Shown: piece by piece, positions 23,477-32,424 of the stretch
Numbering within the stretch: position 1 is the stretch's first letter
Layout of the letters: each line of letters starts with the position of its first letter
From: JBAZHE01 sp041652555
GTDB taxonomy: Bacteria; Patescibacteriota; Patescibacteriia; Patescibacteriales; WJLG01
Length of the DNA: 41,493 nucleotides
Reading direction: 5' to 3'
NCBI GenBank assembly: GCA_041652555.1
Contig: JBAZHE010000009.1
Location: 1-41,493 of the forward strand
Translations under genes and position numbers: made by a program
The notes under the pieces: model-generated
Seen by the model: only the letters and a program-made list of their open reading frames with translations
The model's database searches: none
Told to the model about the DNA's origin: nothing

Positions 23477-25663
23477 ATGAAAAATAGAGGAGGGAAAACT
23501 TTTTTAATTTTTATCTTGAGCGTTTTAGTATGTTCAGGATTTTTTATTGGGGAAAATTGTCAGGCGGCCGGAGAGGTGGTGATAAATGAAATCGCTTGGA
23601 TGGGCAGCATTGACGACGCCAACAATGAATGGCTGGAATTAAAAAATTTATCTGATTCTCAAATTAATCTGGACAATTGGACGCTAAAAGCGGCGGACGG
23701 CTCACCGGCAATAACCTTAAAAGGAAATATTTCCTCTGGCGGATATTTTTTATTAGAGCGAACCGACGATAATTCAACCCCAAAATCAGCCGATCAAATT
23801 TATTCCGGCGCCATAGGAAATAGCGGGGAGACATTACAATTAATTAACGCTGATGGTAGCTTAATAGACAATGTTAATATGTCTGACGGCTGGACTGCTG
23901 GAGATAATACTTCCAAAGCAACAGCCGAACGCTGTGAAGATGTTTGGCAAACGAGCATTCCTAATGGCACTCCGGGCGCTTCAAATAATTGCACTGAGGA
24001 AAATCCTCCAGCTGAAAATAATTCTAGCGACAGCCAAAACGAGGTTGTTATTAAAGAAAATAAAACTCTAACAGTGGAAAAAACTACTGGTAATGAAATT
24101 TTCATAACCGAAATACTACCCAATCCCCTAGGCTCAGATCGCGAAGCCGAATTTATAGAATTAAAAAATTATTCAAATAAAGAAATAAATCTTGCCGGCT
24201 GGAAAATAGAAATTGAGAATGGTCGAAGTTTTGTTTTTGGAGAATTTTTTGCGACCACGACGATTTTACGCTCGGGCGATCGGTTTGTTCTTTGGCGAAA
24301 AAACAGCAATCTTGCTTTGGAAAATGGTGGCGGGGTTTTACGACTTTTTAAGCCTGGCGGAACTAAGGCTATTCAAACCGTGGAATACGGCGAGGCGCTG
24401 GAAGGAGCTTCTTGGGCGGATACAGAGGAGGTTGGCAAAGAACCAACGACAGCCACTAAAGATTTTTTCTTAAATTCTTTAAAAATTGAACGCTGGGTTT
24501 GGACTTATTACCCAACGCCTTGGTGGGGTAATGAATTTTTAGTCCCTAATCGTCCGCCACAAGCAAAGTTTTTTGTTGGCGAAAAAGTCGCCACTGGTAC
24601 GCCGATAATTTTTGATGCCTCAGATTCTATAGATGAAGATGGTGATCAGTTAATGTTTATTTGGGACTTTGGCGATGGTGTAAAATTATCCGGTGAAACT
24701 GTTAGCCACACTTTTTTAAATAATGGAGAATACACCGTGCGTCTGATTGCGAGCGATGGGCAAAATGAAATGGTTTTTGAAAAAATTTTAAACAGTTTGT
24801 CGTTTTTGGAAGTTAAACCAAAAACAGAAGTCCTTTCTTCAGTTGTCAATAATAATAATACCGCGGTAAATAAACAACCAATATCTTTAGATAAAAAATT
24901 GGTAGAAATTTTAAATCCTACTGAAGAAAAATTTATTTCCACGGCGATTGCCGAAATAAAAAATAAATCAGCCGGAGAAAATATTAGTATTTCCGATACA
25001 GTAATCGTTCCACCAGGAGTCTATGGCACGCAATATTTTTATATAATCGATAATAAGAATCAAGCCGTTAAAATTTATAATTTTAAGAAAGATTTCCCAG
25101 AATTAAAAATTGGCGAACTAATTGAAATAAACGGCCAGATTATGCAAAACGCGCAAGAGAAATATATAAAAATCGCAAATCAAGAAGATGTAAAAATTTT
25201 AGGCACAAGCGATTTACCAACACCGTTAGAAAAAGACATTATTGAACCAGATGATTTAAATAAATTTATAACTTTACAAGGGGATGTTGCCAAAAAAGAC
25301 GGTACGCGGATATTTTTAGAAAATGCTTCCGGTCAGGCCAGTATTTATTTTAAACCCGGCGCCAACATTGATAAAAGCGTTTTGAAAATCGGCACCCAAG
25401 TAAAAATTTCCGGCTTGGTCGGAATAATCAGCCAAGACTTAGAACTATTACCGCGCGGGCAAGAAGATATTTTTATTGTCTCAACTGAAAACCAAATTTC
25501 CACTGTAACCAAAGAAAAAACCGAATTCCAAACCGCCTCCGGCACTGACTGGATATTGCCCGAACGCAAGAAAAATAATTTTATTTTTTATCTCTTAATA
25601 ATTTTTGGCGCCACGATTTTAGTTCTTGCTGGGTTGCTTTTAAAAAAACGGCTGACAAAATAA
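23477..25663 (+). CDS. Exported lamin-tail / PKD domain surface protein with C-terminal membrane anchor
   Basis: The protein (728 residues from this start) has a signal peptide, FLIFILSVLVCSGFFIGE followed by NCQAAG. The first lamin-tail domain begins VVINEIAWMGS (about 33) and runs to NGTPGASNNC. A second, from IFITEILPNPLGSD (about 210), runs to about 330. A PKD domain (about 360-440) shows DASDSIDEDGDQLMFIWDFG and a YTVRLIASDG strand. An OB-like region (about 510-670) has the pattern GELIEINGQI and KFITLQGDVAKKDGTRIFLE. The C-terminus is a membrane helix plus KKRLTK, so the domains face outside. Such lamin-tail proteins are widespread in CPR and may bind extracellular polymer or DNA. I chose the ATG at 23477 because it directly precedes the signal peptide; an upstream ATG at 23408 overlaps a promoter. 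Confidence 0.85.
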   Translation: MKNRGGKTFLIFILSVLVCSGFFIGENCQAAGEVVINEIAWMGSIDDANNEWLELKNLSDSQINLDNWTLKAADGSPAITLKGNISSGGYFLLERTDDNSTPKSADQIYSGAIGNSGETLQLINADGSLIDNVNMSDGWTAGDNTSKATAERCEDVWQTSIPNGTPGASNNCTEENPPAENNSSDSQNEVVIKENKTLTVEKTTGNEIFITEILPNPLGSDREAEFIELKNYSNKEINLAGWKIEIENGRSFVFGEFFATTTILRSGDRFVLWRKNSNLALENGGGVLRLFKPGGTKAIQTVEYGEALEGASWADTEEVGKEPTTATKDFFLNSLKIERWVWTYYPTPWWGNEFLVPNRPPQAKFFVGEKVATGTPIIFDASDSIDEDGDQLMFIWDFGDGVKLSGETVSHTFLNNGEYTVRLIASDGQNEMVFEKILNSLSFLEVKPKTEVLSSVVNNNNTAVNKQPISLDKKLVEILNPTEEKFISTAIAEIKNKSAGENISISDTVIVPPGVYGTQYFYIIDNKNQAVKIYNFKKDFPELKIGELIEINGQIMQNAQEKYIKIANQEDVKILGTSDLPTPLEKDIIEPDDLNKFITLQGDVAKKDGTRIFLENASGQASIYFKPGANIDKSVLKIGTQVKISGLVGIISQDLELLPRGQEDIFIVSTENQISTVTKEKTEFQTASGTDWILPERKKNNFIFYLLIIFGATILVLAGLLLKKRLTK

Positions 25664-25707
25664 AACGGCCTGGTTTTTTTAGTCTTTTTTTAATATTTCT
25701 TCTGTGC

Positions 25708-25713
25708 TATTAT
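25708..25713 (+). promoter_or_regulatory. Possible extended -10 promoter of ftsK
   Basis: TGCTATTAT at 25705-25713 is an extended -10 element (TG, one base, TATTAT). No good -35 is visible. Transcription would start about 40 bp before the ftsK ATG. Confidence 0.4.
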
Positions 25714-25760
25714 ATAAATAACAAGGGGATAAAATATCCTTATTTTTAACTTTATTTTTT

Positions 25761-28250
25761 ATGGGCAGAAAGAAAAAAAAGCAAAATCCGTTGGATTATA
25801 TTGAGATTCCGAAGCTGGAATTAAGCCAAGAGACTAAAAATGGCCTACTAGTGATTTTTATTTTAATAGTCGGTGTTTTATGTCTTTTGGGGCTTTTTGA
25901 TCTGGCTGGACCGGTTGGGGCCTATCTTGGCCGCGGTGAAATGTTAGCTTTCGGTTGGGGAAGATGGCTTTTCCCGATTTTACTCTTCGCTTGGGGGATT
26001 ATTCTCTATAAAAAAGACCGCACTTATATCCGTGCTGCCGGAATTTTAGGAATATTTTTAGCCTTGCTTTCTATTGAGGCTTTATTACATTTAATTATTC
26101 CAGAAATAGAATGGCGCGTCGCAATCGACGAAGGTCGTGGCGGTGGATTTTTGGGAATGTTTTTCGCTTCCGTCTTTGTTAAAACCCTTAGTTTTTGGGG
26201 CGCTTTAACAGTCTTACTAGCTTTAATTTTTGTCTCTATTTTATTAATTTTTAATACTTCATTAGTTAAAGTAATCGGCGGTGAAAGTTTTTTTGTCATT
26301 ATTGCCCGGCCGTTTAAATTTATTTTTGGCCGATTATTTGGTGGTCGCGAAGAAAAAATATTTAAAGAAGAAAATGAAACTGTCGTAGAAATTAATGAGC
26401 CGATATTTTCTAAAAAAGCGGTCGTGGAAGAATTGGGCGAGCCTTCTTTTGCCGAAGCTACGGAAGACAAAATGGAGGATGATGATGAAGATGAGGAGGG
26501 AAAAGATTTACCTGCCAAAGCTATATCGCGGAAAAAGCATGAAGATGAAATTTGGAAAATGAAAAAAGTAAAGATTGATTTACCTATAGAACTGTTAGAT
26601 ATAAACACCAGTCGTGCTGCCGGTGGTGATATTAAAACTAATCAAGTAATAATTCAGCGCACGCTGGAAAATTTTGGTATTCCAGTGGAAATGGGTGAAA
26701 CTAAAGTCGGTCCGACGGTTACACAATATACTTTTAAACCAGCTGAAGGAGTTAAGCTTTCACGCATCACTACCTTAAATAATGATTTATCATTGGCTTT
26801 AGCCGCGCATCCTTTGCGTATTGAAGCGCCAATCCCCGGCAAAGCTTTGGTTGGTATCGAAGTGCCGAATAGAACGAAAGCGCTAGTTAGTCAGCGTGAA
26901 GTTTTGGAAGACAAGTCTTTTCAAGAACGCAAAAGCAATTTAATGATCACTTTAGGGAAAGATGTTTCCGGCGCTTGCTCGGTTTATGATATTACTAAAA
27001 TGCCACATCTACTTGTTGCTGGTGCGACTAATTCCGGAAAATCCGTTTGTCTGAATTCTATTATTATTTCTTTGCTTTATCAAAATGATCCAGAGAATTT
27101 GCGCTTTATTATGGTTGATCCGAAGCGTGTAGAGCTCACCGTTTACGATGGCATCCCGCATTTATTAACGCCGGTTGTGACAAATGTTCAAAAAACTATT
27201 AATGCTCTGCGTTGGTGCTTAAATGAAATGGATCGCCGTTTTGATGTTTTACAAAATTTTAAAAAAAGAAACATTGCCGAGTACAACAAAACCGCTAAAG
27301 AAAAAATGCCTTACATTGTTTTTATTGTTGATGAGTTAGCGGACTTAATGGTGACGGCCGGACGTGATATTGAAGGCAGTATTATTCGTTTGGCGCAAAT
27401 GGCGCGCGCCGTTGGTATTCATTTAGTTTTGGCTACTCAACGTCCTTCTGTTGATGTTATTACCGGATTAATCAAGGCCAATATGCCGACGCGCATTGCT
27501 TTCTCCGTGGCTTCTGGTGTGGATTCTAAGACTATTTTGGATTCTTTGGGCGCGGAAAAATTATTAGGCAAGGGCGATATGCTTTTTCAGACTCCAGAAA
27601 TGTCCAAACCAAAACGCGTTCAGGGCGCTTATGTTTCTGATGAAGAAATTCATCGCATTGTTTCCTATATCAAAGAGAAGGCTGGCGAATTTGAATATGT
27701 GGAAGGCGTCACAGATTCTCAGCGTGTTCGCGGTGTAGCTGGTGTCGGTATGGAAGGCGGAGAAGAACAAGAAGACGATTTAACGCAAGAAGCCGAGCAT
27801 CTAATTATAGAAACCGGCAAAGCTTCGGCCACTTTTTTGCAGAGAAAACTTTCTGTCGGTTATGCTCGCGCCGCCAAGCTTTTAGATATTTTAGAAGAAA
27901 TGGGGGTAGTCGGCCCGGCTAATGGTTCTAAGCCGCGTGAGATTTTAATTTCTAAAGAGCAGTATCAGGATCATATAGACAATCCAACAGCTACAACACC
28001 TTTACATGGCGATGAAGAAGAAAATAATAATAATTCTTTAGGCGAGGCACCCGAGGATGAAGCGATTATTTTGGATAAAGAAATATTGACAAATGATTTT
28101 TCTGATAAAACGGATGGCAAGTTGGCGGAAGAGGATGATTTATTTTCAGAAGAGTTAAAAAAAAATGAGGAAGAAGTTCAAGTTGGAAATAAAAAGTCCG
28201 GCAAGGTTGGTTCTTGGGAAAATGATGATGGAATATTTTTTTCTAAATAA
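25761..28250 (+). CDS. ftsK: DNA translocase FtsK
   Basis: FtsK/SpoIIIE pumps DNA through the division septum and couples chromosome segregation to cell division. The 829-residue protein has about four N-terminal membrane helices (about 29-185, for example GLLVIFILIVGVLCLLGLF) and an acidic linker (about 215-255). The motor then shows Walker A VAGATNSGKSVCLN (about 418-431) and Walker B YIVFIVDELADLMV. The C-terminal gamma winged-helix domain (LTQEAEHLIIETGKASATFL and VGYARAAKLLDILEEMGVV, about 673-735) reads the polar KOPS-type sequences. A further acidic, probably disordered tail of about 85 residues follows and is not usual. Two unrecognised genes follow on the same strand. Confidence 0.95.
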   Translation: MGRKKKKQNPLDYIEIPKLELSQETKNGLLVIFILIVGVLCLLGLFDLAGPVGAYLGRGEMLAFGWGRWLFPILLFAWGIILYKKDRTYIRAAGILGIFLALLSIEALLHLIIPEIEWRVAIDEGRGGGFLGMFFASVFVKTLSFWGALTVLLALIFVSILLIFNTSLVKVIGGESFFVIIARPFKFIFGRLFGGREEKIFKEENETVVEINEPIFSKKAVVEELGEPSFAEATEDKMEDDDEDEEGKDLPAKAISRKKHEDEIWKMKKVKIDLPIELLDINTSRAAGGDIKTNQVIIQRTLENFGIPVEMGETKVGPTVTQYTFKPAEGVKLSRITTLNNDLSLALAAHPLRIEAPIPGKALVGIEVPNRTKALVSQREVLEDKSFQERKSNLMITLGKDVSGACSVYDITKMPHLLVAGATNSGKSVCLNSIIISLLYQNDPENLRFIMVDPKRVELTVYDGIPHLLTPVVTNVQKTINALRWCLNEMDRRFDVLQNFKKRNIAEYNKTAKEKMPYIVFIVDELADLMVTAGRDIEGSIIRLAQMARAVGIHLVLATQRPSVDVITGLIKANMPTRIAFSVASGVDSKTILDSLGAEKLLGKGDMLFQTPEMSKPKRVQGAYVSDEEIHRIVSYIKEKAGEFEYVEGVTDSQRVRGVAGVGMEGGEEQEDDLTQEAEHLIIETGKASATFLQRKLSVGYARAAKLLDILEEMGVVGPANGSKPREILISKEQYQDHIDNPTATTPLHGDEEENNNNSLGEAPEDEAIILDKEILTNDFSDKTDGKLAEEDDLFSEELKKNEEEVQVGNKKSGKVGSWENDDGIFFSK

Positions 28251-28265
28251 TTAACTATCAAAAAT

Positions 28266-28685
28266 ATGGGACAAAATCAAGAAATTTTAACTGAGGAACA
28301 GCCGTCGATTGAAGAAATTTCCAATCATGTTGATATTGGCAAAGCGGTTAATGAATTAATAGTAGAATCTGGCTATCCTCTTCCGAAAGAAATTGTTCCG
28401 GAAAAACCAAAAACTTTTTCAGTGTCAGCAGAAGATGCTAAGCAAAGAGTTTTCAGAGAAGCTGAAAAAAACAAGATTCTTTCTACTGAAGATGAGCTTA
28501 AAGAAAGAATCAATTCAACTGATCATAATAGGGAAAGAATAATAGCAGAACAAGCTGGTGTTATTAGAGAAAATTTGGGAAATAAAAAAGATATAATTAT
28601 TCCGGCTCGGCCAAAAACATCTTTTAGTGATAGAAGCTTAGAAGAAAAAGGTTTTTTCGACGAATTTCTAGAAGACAACAAATAA
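28266..28685 (+). CDS. Hypothetical acidic protein downstream of ftsK
   Basis: I do not recognise this 139-residue protein. It has no signal peptide or membrane segment, is rich in Glu, Lys and Ile, and has charged helical parts (about 55-100, KQRVFREAEKNKILSTEDEL) between Pro-containing stretches such as PLPKEIVPEKPKTF. It begins 15 bp after ftsK and is followed 35 bp later by the 1140-residue gene, so all three may form an operon. Its composition resembles the N-terminal part of that large protein, so the two may act together; this is inference only. Confidence 0.7.
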   Translation: MGQNQEILTEEQPSIEEISNHVDIGKAVNELIVESGYPLPKEIVPEKPKTFSVSAEDAKQRVFREAEKNKILSTEDELKERINSTDHNRERIIAEQAGVIRENLGNKKDIIIPARPKTSFSDRSLEEKGFFDEFLEDNK

Positions 28686-28720
28686 TAATTTCTTTAATAA
28701 AAATAAGGAAAACTAAAAAT

Positions 28721-31700
28721 ATGAGAGAGCTTTTAGAAAATCCTTCAACTAAAGTTGATAATACAACCTTAATAGAAGGTATTAACAAAAAAATTGAAGA
28801 AAAAGTTTTTGATGAAGTTGATGAAATTCTTTATGAATTAAATGAACTCACTGACAGCGACAAAGCTAGCGATCATTATGCGGCGGCAGATCTTATAAAA
28901 AATTTAACCAAGGAGCAAGAAGCTAAGTTGGTTAAAAAGATTGATTCCGAGTTGTTGGAAAAGTTACAAAAAATAGAAGTTCCGGATTTTGGACGCCGAC
29001 AGCAAAAATCTCAAGAGCTTGATCACATAAAAAATTTGGAAGAAAAACTAGAAAATGAGGAAAGTAGAAATTTTGCCAATGACGACAAAGATAATTATTT
29101 AATATCAGAAAATAGGAATCCTGACATACGTCGACGCTATAGTCCTGGAGTTGCTAAACCGGAAAAAGAGTCAAATGACGACAAAGAAATCATCTCTGCA
29201 CCGGTCGAGGAACCAATTGAGGAATTGATAATTCCAGAAACTCAAGAGGCAGAGGTAGAAAAAGCTGAAGCGCCAAAAGAAAATGAAGACTTACATCAAA
29301 AAATAGAGATAGAGCTATGCGATGAAAATGATTTTGAAATAGAAAAAGCTTTTCAGGAAAATTTTGGTATAAACGCCGAAGATTTAGAGAACATTGATGG
29401 CTTTGAGAGTCTATCAAGTGGGCAGAAAAAATTTGTCTTGGAAAATTTGCGTCAAGTAACGCTAGGAAAAGTTAAAGATGGCGGTGAAATCGCTTATGAA
29501 GAAAAAACTCAAAAAATCGCTCAAGAAAAAAAGGGCTTAGATAGAAGGGTTGCTCTGGCTATGCATGGGTTGCTTAAAATTTTTAACATCCCCAAAAATG
29601 AAAAAAAATTAGCCGCCGAATTGATGGCTGGCGGAATGACTGAACATGGCGAGCTTTTGTGCGCCCTAGTTAAAGGAATGAAAGATGGCCCGGAAGTTAT
29701 TGAAAAAAATAACGAGCTGGAAATCCAATTTGCTTCTTTAGAAAAATGGCACGACGAGGATGAAAGAAGAATCGCAGAAAACCTTAATTCAGCCGCCACG
29801 GAATTTATGCAACTGCCTAAAGAATGGGGATATGAAGGAAAGAATCCGGAAGAAGTTGGCAAACTAAAAAAGATTTTAAATACACATCTTTGGGGCGCGT
29901 GTGGCGAACAAGAAAATCGCGAAAAATACGAAGATATTAAAAAAAGATACGAAGCGGCACGAGCAGAGTATTTAGAGCTAGAGGCAATTTGGCACGGAGA
30001 AAAGTGGGCCTGCCAAGATGTCAATTCTATTGATGCCAAAATCCAACTCAATCAATTATTAAACCAAAATCCGGAAGCAGAAAAAGAGCTTTTGGCTATC
30101 TCTACGCAATCAAAATTTTCCAAAGGCCTAATAAACTCTTTAAAAGGAACTAAGGGTAAAGGAATTTCCATGGGCGTTGGTTTTGCGGCCAGAAGTCTAG
30201 CAATCGGCACAGCCGGAACTATTGGATCGCTAATCGCCGCTCCGGTTATTGGTGGTGCCTTAGGTGCTTGGCGCGGCCACAAACAAGCCGAAAAAAACTT
30301 AGAAGCACAAGATAAAAAAGCGCGCCGAGGTGAAGGCATGGTTGATGAAAAAGCAAAAAATTTTGTACCAGCCGCGCATTTAATAAAAAGATTATCGGAT
30401 TTATCTTTGGAATGCGAACAGTTAAAAGACTCCAACCAACCGGAAAAATTTGGCCAATCTGTAATGTCACTAAAAACTAGAATTGACTATACCCAAGAAA
30501 AAATAGATGATGGTTTAGTTGATTTTGGAACCACTGAAGATTATTCAGAAACTTCTCGCCAAGAACAAAATGAAAAATATTCCGCCTCCGAAAAAAGAGA
30601 AGGTGTTGTTGGTCGTCAATTTCAACTAATTCAAGAATTGTCTCAAGCCAAAGCTCTTGCGGAAGAAATAAATTTACAAGCCAGCGACAGAACATTAGAA
30701 GATCGACTAGGGAGAGTGTTAGAACAACACAGCGAGAACATCACAAAAAATAGAAAAAAATACGTAAGTAAAGAAACTTTAAAAACCGCTAGAAATTGTG
30801 CTGGCTTTGCTATTGCCGGTTGGGTAATTCGCGACTTAGCCGGAGAATGGTTTCACTGGAAAAACGACGGCTCATTCTTAAAAAAATCTTTTGGCAAGGT
30901 GCGAGAACTTGTTGATGGACAAAACAATATTGAGGTGGCCCCGATTTCTTTACCACTAGAAATGCCAGATGATTTTGTTGACAAAACAGTCAGCGCTGAA
31001 ACAGCGATTGAAATGAAAAAATATCTTGGTGGTAATTCTGTTTGGAAAGAAGCGGAAAATCAAGTTTCTGCTTGGCGAGAAGTTGACGGTCATATGCCGG
31101 TTGAAGACATTGATAAAGTTAAGAATTTGATAGTTGATAACCCGAGTAAATATGGGCTACCAGAGGATATTGATTTTAATAATATGTCGGCCAAACAAAT
31201 TGAAGAAATTAATTGGCAAAACGCTTTAAATGATGCCATGCTTGATAAAGAATTGCCAACTGATTTTGACGTTTCTATTCCCGAAGCAGAAAGCATTGAG
31301 CCTGAATTGCAAAAAGCCGAGTATTATCAGCCTCGGGGTTATGACGAGGAAGGCAATATTGTTAATCTTGATATAAACGGCAAACCTATTCATTATTATC
31401 GAGCCGAAGAACAGGCTTACGAAATACCTAAAGATAAAGGATTGAATGATGTTTTAGAAAATTCTTCCAAGATAAGAACGGACGAAATTGGTGATTTGCC
31501 ACTCACTGAAGAAGTTACCGTTCCGATCGCCTCTGCCGAACATTTGGATACTTTTATGAATGATTCTGAGGCGCAGAAAAATTTAGCTGAAATTTCTTCA
31601 AAGGCCAAAGAATATTTTAACAGCCAAAATTCCGCTATTGACCGCCAAACTGCCTGGGACAAAGTGATGAGCTTGAAAAAACCGATAGAAGAAGAATTCG

Positions 31701-32143
31701 GCGGCCAATTAGGAATTGACCGGAAAGGAAATGTAGAACTTAAGTTGCCTAACGGTTCATCAAAAATTCTTTTCAAGGCAAAAGAACAAATTGTGTCTGA
31801 TGTTAAAATAGAGAATACTGAACCTGGCAATATAAACATTAAAGCTTCCGCGTTCATCAAAAATACTGGACAAGAAAATTTAAACACCGAAGCTTTAAAA
31901 AGTTTAAAGCCCGATGAATCCAGAGCGCTAACCGAAACATCCAGACAGTTATCAGTCTTAGTTGATAATTTAAAAAGATTGCCACCAAATTCTCCTCAAG
32001 CTGTACCGATTCGTAAAACAATGGCCGCAATCATAAATTCCGGCGAACATAAATTTGGTAAAGAGGTTTTTAATAATAATATTAAAGAACTTGCCGGTTT
32101 AAAAATTTCCAAGTGGACTGCGTACTCCAAGAAAAACATCTAA
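28721..32143 (+). CDS. Very large hypothetical protein with a glycine-rich hydrophobic hairpin
   Basis: I do not recognise this 1140-residue protein. Residues 1-240 are acidic and probably coiled coil. Residues about 250-470 are helical and charged, with GLLKIFNIPKNEKKLAAELM near 284. A glycine-rich hydrophobic segment follows, KGISMGVGFAARSLAIG continuing through IGSLIAAPVIGGALGAWRG (about 478-517), a possible membrane hairpin or glycine-zipper. A second mildly hydrophobic helix, CAGFAIAGWVIRDLAGEW, is near 691. Residues 730-1110 are mixed acidic sequence with repeated PEDID/PTDFD-type phrases. The charged segments are long and soluble. There is no signal peptide, so it probably acts inside the cell or at the inner membrane face. 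It lies at the end of the ftsK unit and has a terminator. Confidence 0.8.
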   Translation: MRELLENPSTKVDNTTLIEGINKKIEEKVFDEVDEILYELNELTDSDKASDHYAAADLIKNLTKEQEAKLVKKIDSELLEKLQKIEVPDFGRRQQKSQELDHIKNLEEKLENEESRNFANDDKDNYLISENRNPDIRRRYSPGVAKPEKESNDDKEIISAPVEEPIEELIIPETQEAEVEKAEAPKENEDLHQKIEIELCDENDFEIEKAFQENFGINAEDLENIDGFESLSSGQKKFVLENLRQVTLGKVKDGGEIAYEEKTQKIAQEKKGLDRRVALAMHGLLKIFNIPKNEKKLAAELMAGGMTEHGELLCALVKGMKDGPEVIEKNNELEIQFASLEKWHDEDERRIAENLNSAATEFMQLPKEWGYEGKNPEEVGKLKKILNTHLWGACGEQENREKYEDIKKRYEAARAEYLELEAIWHGEKWACQDVNSIDAKIQLNQLLNQNPEAEKELLAISTQSKFSKGLINSLKGTKGKGISMGVGFAARSLAIGTAGTIGSLIAAPVIGGALGAWRGHKQAEKNLEAQDKKARRGEGMVDEKAKNFVPAAHLIKRLSDLSLECEQLKDSNQPEKFGQSVMSLKTRIDYTQEKIDDGLVDFGTTEDYSETSRQEQNEKYSASEKREGVVGRQFQLIQELSQAKALAEEINLQASDRTLEDRLGRVLEQHSENITKNRKKYVSKETLKTARNCAGFAIAGWVIRDLAGEWFHWKNDGSFLKKSFGKVRELVDGQNNIEVAPISLPLEMPDDFVDKTVSAETAIEMKKYLGGNSVWKEAENQVSAWREVDGHMPVEDIDKVKNLIVDNPSKYGLPEDIDFNNMSAKQIEEINWQNALNDAMLDKELPTDFDVSIPEAESIEPELQKAEYYQPRGYDEEGNIVNLDINGKPIHYYRAEEQAYEIPKDKGLNDVLENSSKIRTDEIGDLPLTEEVTVPIASAEHLDTFMNDSEAQKNLAEISSKAKEYFNSQNSAIDRQTAWDKVMSLKKPIEEEFGGQLGIDRKGNVELKLPNGSSKILFKAKEQIVSDVKIENTEPGNINIKASAFIKNTGQENLNTEALKSLKPDESRALTETSRQLSVLVDNLKRLPPNSPQAVPIRKTMAAIINSGEHKFGKEVFNNNIKELAGLKISKWTAYSKKNI

Positions 32144-32211
32144 TAATATTTTCTCAGAATTAGATAGAGTACAAAAAAGTTTATTGGATGCTTACTAAAT
32201 AAAATGATTTT

Positions 32212-32244
32212 AAAGGCCGAATCACATCCGTGAGTCGGCTTTTA
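32212..32244 (+). terminator. Terminator after the 1140-residue gene
   Basis: AAAGGCCGA and TCGGCTTTT pair (one G-U), continued by TCAC/GTGA with an ATCC loop, then TTTTAATG. It lies about 70 bp after the stop. Confidence 0.7.
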
Positions 32245-32290
32245 ATGAATATTTTAAGCACATTTTACTAAAAATGTCAATAGGTAGTGT

Positions 32291-32318
32291 TTGACATTGG
32301 CTTGGTATTTGCTATAAT
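32291..32318 (+). promoter_or_regulatory. Strong promoter for the MBL hydrolase-gyrA unit
   Basis: A perfect TTGACA (32291-32296) and a perfect TATAAT (32313-32318), with 16 bp between and an upstream TG (extended -10). Transcription would start near 32325, leaving a leader of about 100 nt that contains the repeat at 32363-32412. Confidence 0.85.
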
Positions 32319-32362
32319 ATTAAGAGAGATTTTAGTTGATAAACTAGGCTTTAGTGAATAAT

Positions 32363-32412
32363 ACACACCCCGTCGCGGAGTACCGCGCCACCCCTCTTTT
32401 TAGAGGGGATTA
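32363..32412 (+). repeat. Two-hairpin palindromic repeat, copy 2, in the MBL-gyrA leader
   Basis: The same two stems as the tsaD copy: CGCGG-AGTA-CCGCG and CCCCTCT-TTTT-AGAGGGG. The second stem ends 18 bp before the ATG at 32425. On the mRNA this could influence initiation. With the terminator and promoter it accounts for the 281-bp gap 32144-32424. Confidence 0.85.
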
Positions 32413-32424
32413 ACGCATAATTAT

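Noticed and set aside
26024..26608. 194-codon frame antisense to ftsK
   Set aside because: Ser/Lys/Pro-rich product of the opposite strand of a clear coding gene; no motif.
29521..30051. 176-codon frame antisense to the 1140-residue gene
   Set aside because: Its Ser/Phe-rich composition is that of a shadow frame, and the plus frame is continuous for 3.4 kb.
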